From positions 1-60,271 of the forward strand of contig CAZIAH010000009.1 of NCBI GenBank assembly GCA_964537715.1: a DNA stretch of 60,271 bases, in the 5' to 3' direction. The notes beneath the pieces are model-generated. The model did no database searches. It was not told the origin of the DNA and saw only the letters and a list, made by a program, of their open reading frames with translations. The first letter of the stretch is position 1. Every line of letters starts with the position of its first letter. Shown piece by piece: positions 43,601 to 54,300 of this stretch. The position numbers and the translations under genes are program-made. The stretch comes from CAZTZL01 sp964537715 (lineage in GTDB: Bacteria > Zhuqueibacterota > QNDG01 > DSAB01).

Positions 43601-43686
43601 AGGGACGCAACCCCGTTCAGAACGAGCAGACAAATCAACACCATCGTAAATTGATGATTATCTATGGCAAATTTTGGTAGTCTCAT
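40636..43686 (-). CDS. RND efflux pump permease (HAE/HME-like)
   Basis: A 1016-residue RND permease with 12 membrane segments and two large periplasmic loops. The TM4 motif is GLLVDNAIVV, where the second of the usual Asp pair is Asn, as in many divergent RND proteins. PKAEKPLLFIKADTP and GGEQESREESF are family segments. It is the last gene of the minus-strand efflux operon with adaptor, channel and TetR. Confidence 0.9.
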   Translation of the reverse strand: MRLPKFAIDNHQFTMVLICLLVLNGVASLIRMPKSEDPPVSVAGSSVIVIYPGGSPADMEELIVTPIEEVLNELEDIRYISSEAEDGLANVSIEFLSGSDPDDKYADVLQKINSIRSSLPENILMLEAVKWSVSDVSILQTALVSDSARYISLEREAEELKKRIEKVPGVKGADIWAVPKQEVRVSVHLEKIAQMGIPLSRVMGAVIDANSNIPGGYVDVGTKRLNIKTSGSYQDLEEIRYTVIHAMGGKPVYLKDVADVDITPEDVEYRARFNNERCIFVTANQKEGTNIFTIFGKLHPVLTEFKKTLPPDIRLEIVFDQSASVNQRVRGFFSNLFQGILLVGIVIFAAVSSRASLIVMLAIPTSILIGIGFVALTGYGLQQMTIAGLVIALGLLVDNAIVVTENTARYMRMGHSRIESAVKGTSQVGWAVVSATATTLFAFIPIILMRDVTGDFIRSMPVTVVYTLSASLLISLTLTPYLSTKFLKVDHGTHERPARRLMRGFIENQYRRWLGYALDHPARILIITGLVFTGSLGLFPLIGVSFFPKAEKPLLFIKADTPAGSSLDRTEEVVRYIENTLSEYPEIRNVTVNIGHGNPRIYYNQHMRRQMSTHADVLVEMKKYDRSRMTRIVDQLRKKFNTYPGARIQVKELEQGPPIEAPVAVRIQGNNLEVLKQVASDVEATIRSEAGTVNLINPLSTTKSDLQVRINRDKAAMLGISLTEIDRTVRTALTGVPVSTYWDKEGKEYDIVFRLPFEKQPSLSDFNRIYVSSVTGQLIPLREVASLELTESPLLITHYDLDRNVTVTSDVESGYSVAGVTQNIVRKLEAYNWPKGYRYNLGGEQESREESFGGMGQAVVIAMIAIFGVLVLQFRSYSQPFIVFSAIPLAMIGSILGLFLTGNSFSFTAFIGLTSLVGIVVNNSIILVDYTNQLRGDGVPLVQALKEAGETRFIPIVLTTMTTIGGLLPLTLSGGSLWGPMGWTIIGGLLTSTFLTLLIVPVLYKLYSRRESVEND

Positions 43687-43730
43687 TTTACATATTCCTG
43701 TTTATTTTGATTAGAAAAAAAGCAATTAGT

Positions 43731-43961
43731 CTTTAGTCTTTAGTTTCTAGTTTATAGTTTCTAGTTTATAGTTTTTCTTTTATTCATCTACAGTTACCGG
43801 CTTTAGGACTCCATTTCATCGTTCCCCGTTTCCCTTTCCACGATTTTCCATTCTCCGGTCTCCATTTCATCGTTTCCCGTTCCCCATTCCCCGTTCCACG
43901 ATTTTCCATTCTCCGGTCCCCAATCCTATTTTACTATATACTATATACCAAATACCATATA
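43731..43961. repeat. Low-complexity degenerate repeats between adaptor and permease genes
   Basis: Between 43687 and 43961 there is no gene. 43731-43780 is a run of TAGTTTCTAGTTTATAG-like units. CCACGATTTTCCATTCTCC... recurs at 43838-43860 and 43896-43918 (23 identical bases, 58 apart), and TACTATATACC-like units fill 43932-43976. It is slippage-type DNA. A shorter stretch of similar character is at 23285-23340. Confidence 0.6.
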
Positions 43962-45005
43962 CTACATACCATCTACTATTCTCACTTTTTTGTTTCCACT
44001 CAAATATGTCGCGCCTTCCGTAATCACCTCATCGACACCTTCCAGCCCTTTTTGAATGATGGCATCGTTCTCGATAAAATAGGCGATCTCGACAGGGATC
44101 TTCACGGCCAGACTGTCCTGCCCGATCCGGTAAACATACCCTGCCAGACCGCTTACATTGACGAGCGCTTCGAACGGAACCGCCGAAACCATTTCCTTGA
44201 CAGACGGATAAATATCGGCCTTTGCCACGAATCCGCTGAACAAAGATTCCGGAGTGGAATGAAGAGCCAGTTTGACTTCATACAACCCGTTTTGGGGATC
44301 GGGTCCGGCTGCGATCTCCTGAACAAAAGCGGGAAAAGTTTTTCCGGGATAGGCATCAAATGTGACCGATGCCGAATCTTTGAGAGAGAGACGCACCAGA
44401 TCCTGATCGGCCACACCGGCCTTCACGACCCACCGGCCCGACTGGCTTCCGAAAAAGAGAACGGGATAGCCGGCTCCGATCAACTCTCCGGCTTCAGCAA
44501 ATTGTTTGAGAACGCGCCCGTCCGAAGGTGCTGTAATCACGGCATGGTTCAGATTGAATTCGGCGATCTCGAGATTGGATTTGGCCACTTGCACACCGCT
44601 TTCTGCATTCTGTAACTGTTCGAGTGTAGTCACACTGTCGGCATAGAGATTCTGAACGCGCTTGAAATCCCGCTGAGCCTTTTCGAATCCGGCGCGGGCC
44701 TGCATAACCTGCCCCTCGATCTCCTCCAATTTGAGGGAGGCAAGAACCTGCCCCTTTCGAACTTTCTGGCCTTCGCGGACGGAAATCGTATTGATGATTC
44801 CCCCGATTTTGAAAGACAGTTTGACCTCCGAAGAGAATGCCAGGCGTCCGCTCGTATGAACCGGCTGGGCAAGCCGGAGTCTCCGAACTGCTTCTATTCG
44901 GACAGGTACTGCAGGATCCGTTTGATGGTTTGGATTTCCTTTTTGGCAATATAAGAGGATTGTGATCAGTCCTATCGAACTGGTAATAAAAACTATTTTT
45001 TTCAT
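43962..45005 (-). CDS. HlyD-family efflux adaptor (periplasmic lipoprotein-like)
   Basis: A 347-residue membrane-fusion adaptor. The ATG at 45005 has AAGGAG upstream and yields signal MKKIVFITSSIGLITILLYC, whose last Cys could be a lipidation site (the -1 Tyr is unusual). The biotinyl-lipoyl parts (VREGQKVRKGQVLASL and ITAPSDGRVLK) flank an alpha-hairpin. It bridges the RND permease and TolC-like channel. Longer frames to 45164 run into the nitroreductase and are rejected. Confidence 0.85.
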   Translation of the reverse strand: MKKIVFITSSIGLITILLYCQKGNPNHQTDPAVPVRIEAVRRLRLAQPVHTSGRLAFSSEVKLSFKIGGIINTISVREGQKVRKGQVLASLKLEEIEGQVMQARAGFEKAQRDFKRVQNLYADSVTTLEQLQNAESGVQVAKSNLEIAEFNLNHAVITAPSDGRVLKQFAEAGELIGAGYPVLFFGSQSGRWVVKAGVADQDLVRLSLKDSASVTFDAYPGKTFPAFVQEIAAGPDPQNGLYEVKLALHSTPESLFSGFVAKADIYPSVKEMVSAVPFEALVNVSGLAGYVYRIGQDSLAVKIPVEIAYFIENDAIIQKGLEGVDEVITEGATYLSGNKKVRIVDGM

Positions 45006-45016
45006 TTTCCACTCCT

Positions 45017-45913
45017 TCACGAAACAATTTTCCAGGTTATTATATATTCGGTAAACAACGGTACGTTTGTCAATTTTGGAACATTGCCGGTCCAGCTTCC
45101 TTTTAATCCGAAAGTTCCTGCAGTCAATGCGAAATGGCTCATGGCAATGCCCATGTCCACACACTGCAAATCCGCAAGTCCGATGTTACGGGGCGAATAC
45201 CCTTTGGTTCTTCGAAGAAAGAAATGATACAGCTTGTGATCGGAATCATAAACAATCCGCCACGGCTGTCGGTTTGACGCCGAGGGAGCCTGCCGCAACA
45301 TTTCCAGCACCTGAGAATACGGATTTCGGCTGTCCGGTTGAAGCGGCGTTTTAAAATCGGAATAGAAAAACAGCTCTTCCCAGGGCTTTCGATTTTTTGA
45401 TCTTGCTGCAAATCGAATAATTTGATCCAGTGGTCTGCGTTTGTCAGCCGGATATCCGACAGATACAACCGCCGGAATGATTTCATTCTTACGGATACTG
45501 ATCACCCCGGCAAACCGGCTTCTTCTAAAGGTACCGCCGAGCCAGCAGGTTCCCAATCCCATGTCGGTCAGTGCAAGAACGATAGACTGCATCAAATATC
45601 CGAAATCGACCAGTTTCTCTATGGAGGGTTGAACGGTACTGAGAATAAACCCAGCCGGATGGCGGATAAACCCATACGTTCCCAATCTTTTCAGTGCCTC
45701 AGTATCCCCTTCTTTTACAGTCACCAGTTCGAACCGGACAGAAGAACCCATCGGACCCCGGTTCAATTCGGATAAAAGCATACGGATTTTAGTGACGTCT
45801 GCCAGTTCGAGCGGACGTTTCTGATACGTTCGGATAGAAGTTCGATTCCGAATAATATCCTGCACGCGATGATTGAAATTCAGTTTCTCTTCCCCATTTT
45901 TAAAATCTATCAA
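45017..45913 (-). CDS. Nitroreductase-family flavoprotein
   Basis: A 298-residue nitroreductase-like protein with two half-domains: RTSIRTYQKRPL near residue 25 and APSASNRQPWRIVYD near 210, the FMN-binding signature. It probably reduces nitro compounds or quinones with NAD(P)H. Start is a TTG three bases after the TolC stop; no upstream ATG exists. Its placement within an efflux operon suggests paired reduction and export of toxic aromatic compounds. Confidence 0.8.
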   Translation of the reverse strand: MIDFKNGEEKLNFNHRVQDIIRNRTSIRTYQKRPLELADVTKIRMLLSELNRGPMGSSVRFELVTVKEGDTEALKRLGTYGFIRHPAGFILSTVQPSIEKLVDFGYLMQSIVLALTDMGLGTCWLGGTFRRSRFAGVISIRKNEIIPAVVSVGYPADKRRPLDQIIRFAARSKNRKPWEELFFYSDFKTPLQPDSRNPYSQVLEMLRQAPSASNRQPWRIVYDSDHKLYHFFLRRTKGYSPRNIGLADLQCVDMGIAMSHFALTAGTFGLKGSWTGNVPKLTNVPLFTEYIITWKIVS

Positions 45914-45916
45914 CCG

Positions 45917-47293
45917 TTATTCACAGTTTTCAGTTGCGTGGTAAAGATCGAATCCCGCCGTGATTTTTTCCCATTCAGCCAGTCTGATCCAGTAGTCATA
46001 CCGTGTCACAATCGCATTCACTTCGGCCTGCGTTTTTGCATTTCTCGCATCAATGAAAGAAATATGAGGCACCATGCCTTCGCGAAATTGTTTTTCCACA
46101 ATCGCAAATGTTTTTTGCGCGCTCTTTTCCCGGGCCAGTGCCGCATCGATCGATTTTAAGGCCAAAACCAAATTGTGATGCGCCTCTTTCACCTGTAATT
46201 GAATCTGCTGTCGGGCTGCGTCGAGCCGGCTCTCCATCTCTTTTTCTTCCAGTTTAGCCTGATCGATTTTGTATTTATCCTGAAAACCGTTGAACAAATT
46301 CCAGCTCCCGACAAGAGAAGCCATCCAGTAATCGTCCTGGGGGCCGAACCGGTAGATTTCCCCCTGATATCCATAATCCACAACGGCTGTAATCCCGGGA
46401 AGAAAGTGTGAACAGGAGAGCCTCTTTTTGTTCTTCATGATCGAAATCGTCTTCTCGATCTGTTTCAGTTCTTCGCGTTTTTGAATCGCATTTTCCTGAG
46501 CCACCTCTAACTGTGACGTCCAGGAAAAAACCAGTTCGTCATCGGGAACCATCTCGATGCTCGAATCGAGCGGGCGATTCAGCAGAAAGTTGAAATAGCC
46601 CACGGCCAGATCGTGCCTCTTTTCTGCTTCCGCCTGCTGCTGTTTGAATCCATACAATTCAGCCTCGGCACGAAAAACCGCATCCTGTGTGACCAGATTG
46701 TTTTTGAACAGACTCTGGCTAACGCGCACATTTTCTTCCAAAAGGCTTTCGGTCTCTGTCAATAAAAGCACGATCCGATTCGCCTTCAAATAATTGAAAT
46801 AGGCAGTCTTGATATCGGCCACCAATTGCCGAACATAGACATCCCGCGAAAAAGATTCGATTTCTTTCAGATCGTTTTGAATGCTGTAATTGTAAAAAAT
46901 CCCCGGCTGAAAAATGGGCTGGATGAGACGCAATTTCGTTTCGTGCTCCTCTTCACGAAGAAACAGGATATGTTCGTTCGGCAAATCGGTAGGAAAAACG
47001 GAAACGCCTAACAAATTGTTCAGCGAGCTGTAAACAGGATTCAGCAAATCGCCGACCGGAAAATCAATGACTCGGCCGCCGCCCGCACGTGTGTATCTGG
47101 CCTCGATACTGACAGACGGCAGAAACATTCCCCGCGCCTCATTGAGCGCTGCCACGGACCGTTTGTAGGAAAAATTGTGCTGCCGAAGCGCGAGGTTGTT
47201 CTCCAATCCGTACTGGATATAACTGTCCAGAATGGATTGCCCCATCAACAGTGAGGGGATCATCAACCCGATTTGAATAGCTTTTTTAAACAT
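45917..47293 (-). CDS. TolC-family outer membrane efflux channel
   Basis: A 458-residue TolC-like protein with signal peptide (MFKKAIQIGLMIPSLLMGQS). Two similar halves of long helices and short strands are visible, with KTAYFNYLKANRIVLLLTETE in the first and KEAHHNLVLALKSIDAALAREK in the second. First structural gene of the minus-strand efflux operon, following TetR by about 70 bases. Confidence 0.85.
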   Translation of the reverse strand: MFKKAIQIGLMIPSLLMGQSILDSYIQYGLENNLALRQHNFSYKRSVAALNEARGMFLPSVSIEARYTRAGGGRVIDFPVGDLLNPVYSSLNNLLGVSVFPTDLPNEHILFLREEEHETKLRLIQPIFQPGIFYNYSIQNDLKEIESFSRDVYVRQLVADIKTAYFNYLKANRIVLLLTETESLLEENVRVSQSLFKNNLVTQDAVFRAEAELYGFKQQQAEAEKRHDLAVGYFNFLLNRPLDSSIEMVPDDELVFSWTSQLEVAQENAIQKREELKQIEKTISIMKNKKRLSCSHFLPGITAVVDYGYQGEIYRFGPQDDYWMASLVGSWNLFNGFQDKYKIDQAKLEEKEMESRLDAARQQIQLQVKEAHHNLVLALKSIDAALAREKSAQKTFAIVEKQFREGMVPHISFIDARNAKTQAEVNAIVTRYDYWIRLAEWEKITAGFDLYHATENCE

Positions 47294-47325
47294 ATCTTTA
47301 CTCCGTAATTACTGTCCATCAAATA

Positions 47326-47346
47326 ACCGATCATTTGAATGCCGGT
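47326..47346 (-). promoter_or_regulatory. TetR operator-like site before the TolC gene
   Basis: ACCGATCATTTGAATGCCGGT is an imperfect palindrome with CATT/AATG and ACCG/CGGT arms, 33 bases before the TolC start. The core TCATTT-AATG resembles the perfect palindrome in front of the TetR gene, so the same repressor probably binds both. Confidence 0.5.
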
Positions 47347-47360
47347 CAATAAAAAACGAA

Positions 47361-48011
47361 TCATTTTTTAGGTTCAAGTGCACAACGAACGAAATCGAAA
47401 TAGTAATCGACAATGTGATCCATTTTCAGACCATGCTGATTCTTGAGATGTTCGCCCTTCAATGCAACCAGTTCGATGATGCCTGTCGTCATACCGTATA
47501 AAATCGTGGATGTCTGTTCGGGATCAATATCGGAACGAAGTGAACCATCCTCAATCCCTTGTTTGATCACATCACTTAAGATTTCAAGGGCATTGTGTCC
47601 AAAATCGGAACATTGACACGCAACGGAACCTTCGCATTCCGCATTCTCATATTCTATTTCATCTAAGCGGAAATGGGATAATGCGTTGTAATAATCGGGG
47701 AATTCTTTCGCAAATTTGAAATAGGCTTGTCCGATTCGAAACGTTTTTTCAAGCCCGTTGCCTCCTCCCTGAATGGCCTTCTTGAACATATCGATCATGA
47801 TCTGCATTCCCCGAAAAATCAGGCCTAGAAAAAGTTCATCTCTATTTTTATAATAGAGGTAAATCGTACCTTTACTCAGTTCCGCTTCCTCGGCCACCTC
47901 ATCCATTGTTGCGTTTTTCAATCCTTTGGAAAAAAAGACACGTTCCGCCGCATCTAAAATTTCTGTCCGGCGTTGTTCTTTTTCCCTTTCCTTGCGTTCC
48001 CGGATGCCCAT
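47361..48011 (-). CDS. TetR/AcrR-family repressor of the efflux operon
   Basis: A 216-residue regulator. The HTH is ILDAAERVFFSKGLKNATMDEVAEEAELSKGTIYLYYKNRDEL. The C-terminal domain contains a Cys pair (CEGSVACQC). ATG 48011 has GAGGG at a good distance; the longer frame starts with TTG at 48038. Its promoter carries a palindrome, and a similar site lies before tolC. Confidence 0.9.
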   Translation of the reverse strand: MGIRERKEREKEQRRTEILDAAERVFFSKGLKNATMDEVAEEAELSKGTIYLYYKNRDELFLGLIFRGMQIMIDMFKKAIQGGGNGLEKTFRIGQAYFKFAKEFPDYYNALSHFRLDEIEYENAECEGSVACQCSDFGHNALEILSDVIKQGIEDGSLRSDIDPEQTSTILYGMTTGIIELVALKGEHLKNQHGLKMDHIVDYYFDFVRCALEPKK

Positions 48012-48052
48012 ATTAACCCTCAAATATTGACTTGACAACTATTTTATGACTC

Positions 48053-48071
48053 TTGGTCATTTAATGACCAA
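48053..48071 (-). promoter_or_regulatory. TetR operator over the TetR promoter
   Basis: TTGGTCATTTAATGACCAA, a palindrome with a one-base asymmetric centre, next to the -10 box of the minus-strand promoter. This is the best operator candidate for the efflux repressor. Autoregulation is expected. Confidence 0.65.
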
Positions 48072-48072
48072 T

Positions 48073-48101
48073 AATATAATAATAACGTATTGCATTGTCA
48101 A
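48073..48101 (-). promoter_or_regulatory. Sigma70 promoter of the efflux regulator
   Basis: On the minus strand, -35 TTGACA at 48096-48101 and -10 TATATT at 48073-48078 with 17 bases between. The rest of 48102-48318 is AT-rich and mainly holds the putative promoter of the S8 gene. Confidence 0.7.
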
Positions 48102-48177
48102 GATTTTTTTCCAAAATCAAATCAGGCTGGCAGAACCGATGGAAAATATTAATATTACTAAAAACAATCCCTTGATT

Positions 48178-48205
48178 TTGCAAAAAAAAATTTGTAATGT
48201 ATACT
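48178..48205 (+). promoter_or_regulatory. Possible sigma70 promoter of the S8 protease gene
   Basis: -35 TTGCAA at 48178-48183 and -10 TATACT at 48200-48205 with 16 bases between, 113 bases before the ATG. Weak but the best in the stretch. Confidence 0.4.
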
Positions 48206-48318
48206 TGATCTTTTTTCCTTATTCATAACCACTGTTTGTTTTATGTTTTACTCTTGTTTAAACATATGACTTCATTTTTGAATGGTTCAATCTATTCAAC
48301 TGAGGGAGGGAATCAATT

Positions 48319-51300
48319 ATGTTTTCAAAAAGAGAGCCAAATAAATCATTATCTCTTTTATTTTCTTTGATGGTATTACTGATTTTATCATCCGCATTAT
48401 GGGGTGAAGAATCTGATAAAAGAGTAATGACATGGATGGCGGATGCGCAAAAAAGCATGTCGCCCGACACATGGCGCAAAATTCCATCTATGGTCCGGCC
48501 GTTGATCGGTGCACCGAAAAAACATCTTCGAATGCAAGCCAAATTTATGGAAATCAGGAACCTTGAAAGTGAAGATCCTGTGGTAGGTTTATTGATCAAA
48601 TCTCAGGGAAATCGCAAAGAACTGGAAGCCGTCGGTGCAAAAGTCGGCGGAGAAGTTGGGGATATTTTCAGCGTACGGATACCGATCAGCCGTCTGAAAG
48701 ACCTCGCTGGAATTTCAAATGTGAGTTCGATTCAGGCGTCAATGATGCATCATACGGATCTGGATGCAAGTATTCCCGAGTGCCGGGCCGATGATGTTCA
48801 TCAGGGCAATTACTCGACGAGTCCTCCCACTTACAGCGGATATACCGGAAAAGGAGTGCTGGTCGGCGCCCTGGATACGGGAATCGACTGGAACCATGAG
48901 GATTTCATCAACGATGGGGATGGATCGTCCCGCATCTTTTATATCTGGGATCAAACGATCACCGCAACCGGTGATGAGAAACCGCCGGCCAATTTTGATT
49001 ACGGTGTTGAGTACACAAAAGCACAAATCGATGACGAACTTAACGGAACAACCACCGGAGCGATCCATACCAAAGACGACATCGGACACGGTACGCATGT
49101 GATGGGAATTATAGCCGGAGACGGATCGGCCACAGGCGGATCTCTTCCATCTCACACCTATGTGGGCATGGCTCCTCAAGCGGATATACTCATGGTCCGC
49201 GGCGCCAATGCTGAATCTGGAGACGGCGGATTTTCAGACACCGAAGAATTGGATGCGATTTGTTATGCGGCGGCAAAGGCTGATGCACTTGGCAAAGCAC
49301 TCTCCTTCAATATGAGTCTGGGAGGTCAGTGGGGACCTCATGACGGATCGGCTCTCACCGAGCAGGCGATTGATCGCATCGTCGGCACAGGAAAGGTGAT
49401 TACGATTTCCGCGGGAAACGAAGGAACGAATGCAACTTATGCCGAATACATCCATTCCGAAGGAACTGTATCCACAGGCACAGAAGCCACGGTCGAAATC
49501 AATATTCCTTCTTATTCTTCCTATCCAGGAGCTGAAAATGATGTTATTATTGTTATATTATGGTATCAGGGCAATGACAACAATCGTGTGACTGTCACAA
49601 GCCCGGATGGATACAGTTGGTATGCCGATACGGGTTCGGACCGAAGCGGAAATGCGACCAGCACAGCCGATGGTGCCATCTATATCGATAACGCGTCCGA
49701 AGGTGTCGATCCGAATAACGGAGACCGGGAATGTTATATCCAAATCTGGGATTACTACTCCTATTATCCGCCGGAGGACGGAACGTGGGAAATAACAGTG
49801 CGAGGGAACACGATTTCAGAGAGCGGCCATTTCGACTGCTGGATACCTTACAGTTTTTTGGGATATGATGACTACGCATATTTTGCTCCTTCCTCGGGTT
49901 CCAACGAGGAAATTGTGGGTTCTCCGGGTGTGGCCGATAAAGCCATTACTGTTGCAGCCTATTCCACGAAAACTTCCTGGATCGCTTATAATGGCAGCAA
50001 CCAATCCTATTCAAGCGCATCATTGAACGATCTCGCCTTTTTCAGCTGTACCGGACCGACACGGGACGATCCGGGATATGTTACCGGACGGCAGAAACCT
50101 GAAATCGCAGGATCCGGTTTCGGTGTCATTTCCTCGCTTTCGGCAGATGCTTCTGATTACATGACATCGCCGTATCGAAACCAGGATTATGTCCATGTTT
50201 TGATGCAGGGGACCAGCATGTCGGCCCCCCATGTTGCGGGTTGTGTGGCTCTGATCCTGCAGAAAAATCCGACATTGACATCGGATGAAGTCAAACAAAT
50301 CCTGCAGAATTCCGCCCGAAGTGATTCTTACACCGGTTCCGTTCCCAACTATGCCTGGGGCTACGGCAAAATGGATGCCTATGCAGCCGTACAAAACACA
50401 CCCGCTTCTCCTCAACATTTTGTCAAAATCACACCACCGAGAAAAGAAATAGGCGGGGCCAAAGGAAACACGGCCGTTTGTCCGGTCCTGGTGAACAACA
50501 TCGGGCAGAACAGTGATTCCTATAATCTGTCTGTATCCAGCAATTCATGGACCACAACTCTTTGGAATTCGGAAGGAACGAGTCAAATCACTTCTCTGAG
50601 CAACATCCCATCCGGCTCTTCCTATAAAGTGCTTGTGAAAGTGGCCATCCCTTCAGGCACCGGCAACGGGGCAAAAGATTCCGTAAATGTGAAAGCCACT
50701 TCAGTTGGAAATCCATCCCAATCAAGCACTGCCAGGGTAGTCACTGTTTGCCGTGGTAACAAAGCGACGTTGCCCTGGTCTGACAACTTTCCATCCTCAA
50801 GTCTGAATTCGACCAAATGGACATACAATACCGGATCCGCAACTTCCAGTTCCTCCGGAATCGGCGAGCCGAGCGGTTCCTATTCATTGAATCTTGACGG
50901 CAATACAAGCGGCGGAGACGATATCCGTTCTCAGCCGATCGATCTTTCCGGGAGCACCAATGTCGCTCTGGGATACTATTATCAGAGAACCGGCAACGGT
51001 GAATCACCCGAAGCCGGGGACGATCTTTTTGTCTCTTATTACAACAATGCCGGAGATTGGGTTTATTTAAAGATCTATCCGGGCAGTGGACCGGACATGT
51101 CGAGTTATACGTATGATCAGGTTCTGCTTCCTGAAGATGCCTGCCACACAAATTTCCAGATTCGTTTTCACAATATCGCCACTTTGGGGGATTACGACGA
51201 CTGGTTTATCGATGATGTCTCTTTATTTGCACCTCCGGAAATCACGGTGAGCCCGGACAGTTTTAATGTGACATTGAATGCTGGCGACAGCACCACACAA

Positions 51301-54300
51301 ACTTTGACCATTGGAAATATTGGAGCAGGAAGTCTGGAATTTCAGATCAGTGATTACCCGATCAATAATAACCCGATGGTTCCGACCATTCAGGATGTAT
51401 TAAGGGCAAATGATCTTCACAACAGGAGACTTCCGCCCGATCCAGTTGGAATGGACGGATCGAACAATCGAATCGCTCCGTTTTCAATGACGAACAACTT
51501 GGAATCTTTCGATCTGGAAGCAACAATAAAAAGATACGATACCATCAACGCTTCGGATGTAATCAAAGCGGTGGTTCTGGACGGCTGGGGGACATATTCT
51601 TCAAGCGCAACAAGCACCTGGGATTATCTTAATTCCAATCACAGCAGTTACGGAAGTCAGGCCATTCTCATTGATTACACAACACTGGACAAAGATAACA
51701 TCACCTACCAAGATCTCGTGAACAGCGGAGCCGATGTACTTGTGATTCCGGACAACTGGGGATATTACAGCGGAGAAGGACAACACTTTTACCTCACCAC
51801 CAGCGAATGTCAGGCTGTTGTTCAATACGTCAACGAGGGACACGGACTCTATATGTCTTCGGGGACATTCAATGGCAACAGTTACGTCCAACCTCAGATC
51901 GATAATCTGGCCGGATTGGTGGGACTCAATTCCTCACTCAGCTATACCTGGACAGGATCATCTTCTGCGACCTACATGAGTTTTCAGAATTCCTCTCATC
52001 CATTGGCAGCCAATATCTCGGGTGGTTTCACACCGAGCTCGAATTCGACGGTTCCCACAGGAAGCAATTGGAATTCAGCATTAACAGATGGTGAAATCAT
52101 TGCGATTTCCTTGGACAATACGACTGCCATAATTGCAAAACAGAATCGAGTCTACGCATCGTTTATGCCGGAAAGTTCGCCGAACACATCCGAATATCAG
52201 TTCATTTACAATGCCATAGTCTTTTCGGGTTCCTCGGGAGGCGAAACGGAAACCAACTGGCTGAGTTATACTCCGAATTCAGGAACAGTATCACCCGGAT
52301 CGAGTACCAACATCACTGTCAAAATCAACGCCAAAGATCTTGAATCGGGAAATCAATATTCAAGACGAATGGCCCTGTCGAGCAATGATCCCGAGAATCC
52401 GTTACTGAATGTACCCGTCCATCTCACAGTTACCATGGCGCCTTATTATGTTACATTCGATCCCGAAGAACAAAGTTCGACTGCCTCATCAGGAGATACT
52501 GTAGTTTACACATTCACAATCACCAATTTGGGATCAAATAGCGATTCGTATGCGCTGACTGTGTCCGGCAACAGTTGGCCGACTGAAATCTGGAATGCGA
52601 CTCAAACTGCCAAAATTTCCACGGTTGGACCACTGGCACCGGGTGGATCTGTCGATATTACCATTCTCGTGATTGTTCCGGAAACCGCCGCAGATGAACA
52701 AACCGATACTGGCACCATCACGGCCACTTCCGCCGGCGACGCTTCGGTTTCGAATTTTGCAACCGTCATCACAACCGCAGGGGACGTCCTGCCCTGGTTC
52801 GAAGATTTTCCAAGCACAACACTGGACACGGAAAAATGGACAGTGGTCAATGGAACACCTTCGATCAATACAGAGGGTGACGGTGAACCAAGTACTCCTT
52901 ATTCCTTGGAATTAAAAGGCGGCTCATCCAGTGGGGATGCCGTTGAAACCAAATCGATCGATCTCTCTGGTTACAGCAATGTGGTACTGAGTTATTATTA
53001 CCAGAATGATGAAACCGAAACGGATGACGATCTTGTTGTCAAATGTTATGAGGGAAGTTATTGGGTCGAACTGTTCCGTCACGATGGGAACGACAGTGAA
53101 CCGGCAGCTTTTCTCCAAAACCAGGTGTCCATCCCGTCATTTGCGTGTCAGAGCAATTTCAAAGTCAAATTTGAAAGCGAAGCAAACAGCACAGCCGATG
53201 AATGGTTCATCGACGATGTACTGATCAGCGTTCCGCCTAAAATAGAAGTATCTCCGGACGATTTTGATGAAACCGTAAATCAAGGTGATTCTGAAACGAA
53301 AATTCTGACGATTCAAAATACGGGCGGTGGAAATTTGACTTTCAATATCTCAAGTCAATATACAGGTTCCAGTGAACTATCGCGCATCCCGAGTTCAACA
53401 GCATTCGTCAGGGATAGAATATCATCACTGCCTGTTTTTTCTCCCGAAATAGCGAAGCAAAGAATGATTGAGAAGAACAATCTGAACAAAAATCGTCCTC
53501 AAAAATCAGGTGATTCAAACATTGGCACACCCTCGGAAATTCAATCCGGCAATACCATTTACGTGGATGTGAATAGTACAAGTGCTATCGAGAATGGCTC
53601 CCAGGAGAATCCTTACAAAACCATTACTGCGGGTGTCAGCAATGCAACAGGTGGTGATACGATCATTGTAGTTCAGGGTATCTATTATGAGGATGAAATT
53701 GATATAGACAAAAATCTGACACTGAGAGGAAACGGTTCAATAGTCGTTGGACAGGGTCTTGAATCCTTTCGGGTTATATTTAATGTATCGAGCGGATCTG
53801 CAAATTCGACTATTATGAATTTCGTAATCACCAACTGTGAATGGGGAATCTTTATCTACAGTTTATGTGATGGCCCCATAAATATTATCAATAACACGAT
53901 TTACAATCACAGTAACAGCGGTATCGTTGTATTTCCGGATGAAGTAATAACGATTATGAATAACATTATTGTGAATTCAGGAAGTTTTGGAATCTCTTAC
54001 TGGCATGGTACACTGAATAATTCCTATAACGATGTGTATGGTCAGTCAACCAATTGGGATGAGTGTACACCTGGTGCAGGAAGCTTTTCTCTGGATCCGT
54101 TATTTGTCAATGCGGCAGGCAATGATTTCACATTACAGACAGGTTCTCCGTGCATCGATGCGGGCAATCCAAGCACGCAGTACAATGATCGGGATGCAAC
54201 GAGGAACGACATGGGTGCATTTGGCGGTCCCGAGATAGGAACGTCATCGGTTGTCAGTGGATGGCTATCCTATGACGTTACTTCGGGAACGATTGTGCCC

